From Adineta vaga (lineage: Eukaryota; Rotifera), in assembly GCA_021613535.1 (NCBI GenBank), contig CP075492.1, forward strand, positions 7,316,001 to 7,380,000: a stretch of DNA of 64,000 nt, read 5' to 3'. Under the pieces are notes generated by a model. The model was not told the origin of the DNA. It did no database searches and saw nothing but the letters and a program-made list of their open reading frames with translations. Below are positions 58,201-64,000 of this stretch, piece after piece; within the stretch, counting starts at the first letter, position 1; each line of letters begins with the position of its first letter. The position numbers and the translations under genes were made by a program.

Positions 58201-60127
58201 TTCTTTGACAGGTGATTGAATGAAAGTATTTGTTTGTTAGATTTTGATGAATTATCTACTTGAAAATAAGATAAAACAAGAAATATGATGAAATCTTTCT
58301 TTCTTTCCTTCTTCAAGGTACTCCTGTTAATCGAATTCCTATTATGGCAAAACATGTTCTTGATTTATGTAAGTGAACACAGAGAGAGAGATAAATAACA
58401 ATTGAGTATCTGATTTCTTTCTGTTCTTTATTCTATTAGATGAATTATTTCGTTTGGTCGTGGGAAAAGGCGGTCTCGTAGAAGTAATTAACAAGAAATT
58501 GTGGCGTGAAGTGACGAAAGGTCTCAATTTACCAAGCTCGATTACCAGTGCTGCATTTACTTTACGTACACAGTATGTATAAATATCTTTACATTAACAT
58601 ACTTATTTATAAATAAACTTAGAGAGAAAAAGAAAGAAAGAAATTTCTACTGTTCTATTTTTCTATATGAAATAGTCAAATCGTTTATGTTGTACTAGAT
58701 CAAGCGATGTGTTAATTATATAAGTATCTCCAAATCAACATGTTTTTCATTTCTTCTATTCATTGAGATGATTTCTTTTAGTTTAATAATTAGATAACAT
58801 GTTGACATGTATCATGTGTTGCACTAATAAATCTTAATAGACAAATATAGAGGTCAACAATTTAGTCTTTACGAAAGAAAAAAAAAAGAAGATTTGTAGT
58901 TTTCTTTATTTGAGTCAATAGCCTTAGCATCTGTTGTCTATCATATGTCAATGTCTTGAACATAAATAATAAGAGATCAATTTGTTCTGGCATATCTTTC
59001 TACCTAAGACAAAGAGAGAAAGAAAAAGAGAAATGACGAATCCTTACACCATCATTAATCCTCAACTTAGCGTGTCAATGCCGTTTGTTTATAATGATTA
59101 TAGAGGAGAAAAACGATCGAAAGACTAATGATAATGGACAAAAGTATATATATATATATTATTCTTGTTTTTTATTAAGATATATGAAATATTTATATCC
59201 ATATGAATGTGAAAAATTACAATTAAGTTCACCAGGCGAATTGCAAGCTGCTATAGGTAAATAATAAATTCTATTTTACTAGAATTTTCCCCGGTATATG
59301 TTTGTTTTATTTCGTTAATTTTTATAGAAGGTAATCGACGTGAAGGACGTCGACCATCCTATGCATTTGAATATTCATCACCACCACAAATAATGCCACC
59401 ACCTCCACCTCCTCCAACAACAACATCAACAAGTGCCTTTCTTTCTAGTCCACTTGCACATAGATCATGTAAGTAAAATCTCGCTCATTGATTTTATTAT
59501 TCAAAGTTGATTTTTACAAAATCTAGTGGATCCAAATCATGGACATGAGGCTATGCAACATGCAGCAATGGCTGCTGCTGCTGCTCTTTCACATCCATTT
59601 TTTCTTGCGGCTGCAGCCGCTTCATCACGTGATGTCAATCATTCGTCACTTGAACAATCATCAACATCACGACTTCCTTCATTCGATGATCATCATCTTC
59701 ATCCTCATCATCACCAGTTACAATCACCATCACCAACAAATAAGTTATTTGAACGTTCATCTACTTTAATGAAACGAAGTCTCTCACCATCATTTCTTTC
59801 TCGACAAACAAATGATGATAATATTAACTCACCGATGAAAAAATCGACTACATCGTTCAATAATCTACGTTCAACATGTTTTACACCAGTGACAGCAAAT
59901 TCTTTATCATCATCATCATCATTATTATCACCCGTCAGTAAACTGAAAATCATTGCAAAAGGTAAATGCCATATTCTGAAACATCTTCATCAATGACGAT
60001 TTTCCAATTCATCTTTTTAGAAAATAATTCTGAACAACAACAATCGATTACAATTTCAATTGAACTAAATGGTATTGCTTATCAAGGAACATTGTATGCA
60101 ACAACCGTAACTACGAATAAAGAGTGA
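55280..60127 (+). CDS. ARID3: ARID3/dead-ringer-type transcription factor
   Basis: Ten exons (55280-55324, 55384-56033, 56113-56137, 57907-57979, 58318-58368, 58440-58572, 59180-59256, 59328-59468, 59527-59961, 60021-60127) sum to 579 codons, giving 578 residues. After a Ser/Gln-rich N terminus lies the extended ARID domain: TFEEQFRQLYELSDEPKRKE, FLDDLFAFMQKRGTPVNRIP, then ELFRLVVGKGGLVEVI, KKLWREVTKGLNLP and MKYLYPYECEKLQLSS. A proline run, an Ala-rich stretch and the C-terminal REKLES-like block (ISIELNGIAYQGTLYAT) follow. That block separates ARID3 from other ARID families. The protein binds AT-rich DNA and has developmental roles. One exon is only 25 bases. Intron 3 (56138-57906) is 1.77 kb and intron 6 about 0.6 kb, both long for this genome. 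Confidence 0.95.
56138..57906 (+). other. large intron 3 of the ARID3 gene
   Basis: 1769 bases, roughly thirty times the usual intron here. It contains several GA-rich tracts (56516-56540, 57366-57383), TATA-rich runs and short unsupported frames (57252-57434, 57559-57750). I see no hidden exon or RNA gene, but the size makes it a candidate enhancer-bearing intron. Confidence 0.6.
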
Positions 60128-60519
60128 ACATAGATGGACGCTTTTCAATTCGACATATTTTTCTTCAAAATTTTTCTTTCTGTGTTCTCTTTCGTTTCGT
60201 TTCTTCTCTTTTTTTTGTATTGACCATAATTAATGCAAAACTTTTTTCGTTTTTTTCTTTTTCTCTTCTTTGTGCATAAAATTAACAGAGTACTTCGAAT
60301 AGCGAAAAAATGATTTGTTGATTGCAAGATAATTTTATTAGTAGCTAATTCATACGAATTAGTTAAATATCAGAAACTAATGAATATTCTCCATATCTTC
60401 GAGTTTACAGAATGTAGTCACAATATCAATTTCATTTAAGACTGAAATCTAGAATAAGTAAAAGCCGCACAACGATAATATATTAATACAATAGATTGTT
60501 CTTGAAAAACAAAACCCTT
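60128..60519. other. convergent 3' gap
   Basis: 392 bases between the ARID3 and ammonium-transporter stops, T-rich on the plus strand with 3' UTR character. No gene. Confidence 0.5.
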
Positions 60520-61991
60520 TTAATATGTATCAACTTTAGCCATTGGTGGTACAGCTTCATCATCTATTCTTTGTTTCGTCATAGATGGTTTCGTTGGTTG
60601 AGTTCTTTGTATGCGTTCCACATCAATCACTCCATGTGCAACATTATCTAAACCACGAGCTTGATCCACTCGACTGATTCGAATGCCTATTGTCACATGC
60701 AACAATAACAATATTGTTCCAGTGCATATAGCAGAGAATCCAACGGTTACAACTATTCCTATCATTTGATATCCGAGTTGAATAACATTTCCATACAATG
60801 CACCATTTCGACCTTCACGATTAACATCAGTTTGAGAGAATATGCCAGCTAGAATTGTACCAATCAGACCGCCCAAACCGTGACAGCTGAATACATCGAG
60901 AGTATCATCGATGTGAAAGAAATGCTTTTTTCCAAATAAAAATGAATGAATAATGAAACCACCAATGAGACCAGTAAGAATTGCATAGCCTGGTTGAATA
61001 TAACCAGCAGCAGGCGTAACAACTACAAGACCAACAACTGTCGCTGAACAAATGCCAGGAATCGAGACGAAAACAGAGTTTTGCCCTCTGAATTTGCCAT
61101 GAATGATATCGAGAATAATCCAAATGATCATACTAGATGCTGCAGCTACATTTGTATTGAAAATAGCTAGAGCAGTAATGCCTAATGAGAACTATAGATA
61201 ATATGGATGTATTTAGAACAAAAATCTTACCATTGGCAACAAGTGCTGATCCACCATTAAATCCCATCCATCCCACCCATAACAATCCAGTACCTATGAT
61301 TGTGAATGGTAAATTAGTTTGTCCTGCATTGACAACATCAGGATCGAATTGTGCACGAGATCCAAGAATAAAAGCAGCAACGAGACCTGATGTTCCACTG
61401 GATGTGTGAATCACCAAGCCACCAGCAAAATCTATCACACCCATTTGACAAAGCCAACCTTGTTGAGAAAAGATCCATCGTGTCAGTGGATCATAACAAC
61501 ATGTTGTCCAAAGCAAGACGAAGATCATATATGGAACTAGTTTCATTCGACCAACGACGGCACCACTAATCAATGCAGGCGTAATGATAGCAAATGAACA
61601 TTGAAAAGCAACAAATGCTAATGATGGAATCGATTGTGGATTGAAATCATGAAGATTGTCACCAAGAAGAGATATGAGACTTGCTTTTCGTTGAATGGCG
61701 TAGTCGAATGAACCGAATGTGGAAGTGCCCGGTCCAAAAGTGAATGAATAACCGATGAGACACCATTGTACAGGAATGATAGCCATACAAACAATGGAAA
61801 GAAAGAGTTGATTGAGAAAGTTTTTATTCTCAACGAGACCACCATAGAAACAAGCGAGAGCAGGTGTCATCATATAGACTAAGGCGGTTGATGTTAATAT
61901 CTAAATGAGGATGTGTATATAGATAGAAGAATGCAAAATGAATGTATTATACCCATGCCGTATCACCATGTTGGAGCGTTGTGTGATTCAT
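60520..61991 (-). CDS. ammonium transporter (AMT/MEP/Rh superfamily, AMT type)
   Basis: Three exons (61953-61991, 61231-61900, 60520-61181) sum to 457 codons, giving 456 residues. Eleven helices can be traced. Family signatures include the AMT block DFAGGLVIHTSSGTSGLVA (first pore His), then NAGQTNLPFTIIGTGLLWVGW, FNTNVAAASS, IPGICSATVVGLVVVTPAAG, and the second pore-His block DVFSCHGLGGLIGTI. Trimeric AMT channels conduct ammonium or ammonia across the plasma membrane. The short first exon encodes MNHTTLQHGDTAW. For exon 3 the acceptor at 61182-61183 keeps the frame and yields NGGITALAIFNTN. An acceptor ten bases upstream (61192-61193) would shift the frame. The C-terminal tail is hydrophilic. 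Confidence 0.93.
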
Positions 61992-63158
61992 TGTGCTTGT
62001 AAAAGATATTTTTATCTGTGAGAGGTTGTCGAGATGGACAATATGTAGATTGGTTTGAAAAAAAAGAGTAACAATTATGTTCTGAAATTCTATTCTGTAG
62101 AATTCTCGGTGATGACTTTTTTTGAGTATTTCTAAGAAATCAGAATTGTTCTGAAAAGTATGATATGTATGTGGGAAGGTGTCTAGAATATATCTAATCA
62201 AATACCGAATAAGTATTTTTCCTTACATTTATCGGATTTCTTTTTTTTTATTAATTATTTTCTTGGATTTTATTATCAACATACTTAGAATATTGATGCA
62301 CTGATGAGTTTTCATTTATAGAGATAGAAAATTCGAGTAACTGACTCAATCTCAAAGATATGTATGAGAACTGAATTAGTTCTATTTCGCCGCTAATTAA
62401 TGTTTTTCTATGTCATTTAAGAATTCTATCAGCTAAATCAGTTATGATCAAAGTCGCGAAGTCAAGGTATAGTTTACGTTTTCAATAAAATAGGCATCGC
62501 TGTTTTCATTGAAAGTACATGGAACAGAATGATCTATTTGTCATTAAAGAATAATATTATTATTCATATCAGTTGATTATATGATGCTTTTAATCAGCCG
62601 ATAGAATCAACCAAACCAACCAGTATAAAAATGAACACATATTGTTTGAAAAGGGTTAGATAATCATCGAATTCCTTTATTTCAAACACAAATAGACATG
62701 TACCGTCGACTTGTTTTAACGTGAATTTATTATTAGCTAATCGATTCATCTTTCTCCATTCGAAGATTTAATTCTTTTGACTACTTGGATAATCTCTATA
62801 GTTTAAAAAAATATGACATGAGGAGTCATATGCTAGCGGATTACGTGTTTAAATGAATATTTTAACAAATATGTCTGCTACGATCGTTAATAACACAAAA
62901 TATGATCAGTGTTCTCTCTTGATATCATCCGTCGAATGTTTGTCGTATGTTTATTACAAAATAAAAATATATCAATCGATGATGATCGAAACAAACAAGA
63001 CTATTACAAAACATAATGTCTACGTTTAATTTAAGATTCATCAAGGAAAGAAAATGAAGAAATAAGAACAATAACAATAATGACTAGGAATGAAGATAAA
63101 AAAGAGCAGAATGCATCATAATTTTCACAACAAATGAAATACATGAATACATTTAGTA
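61992..63158. other. 1.2 kb intergenic region
   Basis: Upstream of the transporter start and downstream of the small coiled-coil gene. No gene seen; the open frame 61947-62201 is a shadow across the transporter's first exon. AT-rich, no repeats of note. Confidence 0.5.
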
Positions 63159-63644
63159 TCAGATTGATGATGAGGACGATAGTGGAAGACGACGATCACG
63201 TTCTAAATGATGTTGTAATGATATATACAACTTATGGATCAGTGCCAACTCACCTGTGACCATAACCGCAAGTTTTTCTTGCAGCTTCGATAATTTAACA
63301 ACTTTTCGATCATACACTTCCAGTTGACCATCCGTCATGGGTGTTCCTTGTTTCATAATTTGTTTTACTCCATTGATTTCCAAACGAAGCTCCGCAATAT
63401 TGTTGATAAGAACTTGAATCTAAGAAGAGAAAAACGAGTGTAAGTTTTTGTCTCATTCTAACGAAAGTCTATATAGACTATGTTATCATGCATTAGTGGA
63501 AGCTGTTAGTAAATCAAGCACTAAAAAATATCACTTTACTTGAGTTCGCCTATAATAAATAAATGTTGTCATTACTGTTTCATTTAATTAAACATGTCAA
63601 CAGACTTACAACTGATGTAACGACATATTAGTGTACGCTTCCAT
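63159..63644 (-). CDS. small coiled-coil protein
   Basis: Three exons (63610-63644, 63540-63549, 63159-63419) encode 101 residues. The middle exon is only ten bases (GCGAACTCAA), bounded by TTATTATAG and GTAAAG, and it keeps the frame. The chain begins MEAYTNMSLHQL and is almost wholly helical with heptad-like spacing (QIQVLINNIAELRLEI, VYDRKVVKLSKLQEKLAV, ALIHKLYISLQHHLERD). It ends in a Ser run. No signal peptide or membrane helix is present. The length and lack of other domains suggest a subunit of a helical complex (tether, lysosome-positioning or centrosomal assembly types). I do not recognise the family. Confidence 0.62.
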
Positions 63645-64000
63645 TTGAATCGAATACTTTAACTTTAAATTCAAGAAGAAAAAAATTAAGTTATTTATGG
63701 ATGGCGATCCATATATATGGTCTGAATTAATTGATGCATTGGACTACTGTTGAATATAGATTTATAAGCCTCGCTTAATAAATACGAGTTAAGTTAAAAC
63801 AAGAATTTAATTTATATTAAATACAAAACTGATGTACAAAATGTTTGCGACACACTTGCTTCTCTATGAAAATTCATATAGATGACGCTAATTGTGTTGT
63901 ATGATTTAATTATGCTTCCACCGTATTCGATCCAATAGCAATTAAAAAATGATCTTTTGTTTGGCTAGGTCTGAACTAATCTGATTCTCTTCTTAATGCA
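63645..64000. other. right-edge intergenic sequence
   Basis: 356 bases upstream of the small coiled-coil gene's start, AT-rich, with the gene's presumed promoter. Nothing else is seen up to the window edge. Confidence 0.45.

Noticed and set aside
1-64000. Transposons, tRNA genes, CRISPR arrays, bdelloid telomere-type repeats and a copy of a spliced-leader RNA gene
   Set aside because: I read for transposase or reverse-transcriptase motifs, B-box-like tRNA sequence, spaced repeats, TGTGGG arrays and a leader-like sequence and found none; a covariance-model search could still find a tRNA or small RNA.

Overview
The window is AT-rich animal nuclear DNA with many very short introns (mostly 45-65 bp, clean GT-AG). 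The gene content points to a bdelloid rotifer. Supporting features are an ecto-type ADP-ribosyltransferase fused to a TPR-like tail, ARM-TIR-SAM and pentapeptide-repeat proteins, F-box/LRR and rhodopsin-like GPCR paralogues, an innexin, and an intronless flavin monooxygenase of bacterial or fungal style. This assignment is inference from gene families; I could not run a search. I saw no rRNA, tRNA, CRISPR array or transposase.

The window has two halves. From 1 to about 26.6 kb it is an accessory landscape of fast-evolving or lineage-specific genes, broken gene copies and gene-poor gaps. In order it holds: a C-type-lectin/EGF multi-pass protein running off the left edge (-), a pentapeptide-repeat membrane protein (-), a flavin monooxygenase (-), a broken gene (+), a papain-like-fold candidate (-), an F-box/LRR protein (+), a secreted protein (-), a GPCR (+), a shortened p97/VCP relative (+), an F-box fragment (+), a broken Cys-rich secreted gene (-), a second GPCR (+), an ARM-TIR-SAM protein (-) and an ADP-ribosyltransferase (-).

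From 26.9 kb to the right end it is mostly conserved animal housekeeping and developmental genes, all intact. These are P5C synthase (-), innexin (-), a TMEM272-like protein (-), LRCH (+), NDUFA8 (+), APEX1 (+), a neuronal calcium sensor (+), HYPK (+), an ISWI ATPase (+), an ARID3/dead-ringer factor (+), an AMT ammonium transporter (-) and a small coiled-coil protein (-). For every multi-exon gene reconstructed here that lies wholly inside the window, the exon lengths sum to whole codons.

The most notable observations are five. (1) A p97/VCP relative joins the N domain directly to a D2-type AAA module, with the first ATPase ring missing. (2) LRCH has two mutually exclusive last exons in the same phase, one ending in a transmembrane tail and one soluble. 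(3) The TIR protein keeps the glutamate expected of NAD-cleaving TIR domains and sits head-to-tail with an NAD-using ADP-ribosyltransferase. (4) Two tightly packed same-strand runs (LRCH-NDUFA8-APEX1 and NCS-HYPK) have splice acceptors directly before the downstream start codons, as expected for spliced-leader trans-splicing. (5) The accessory/core boundary near 26.6-26.9 kb is sharp.
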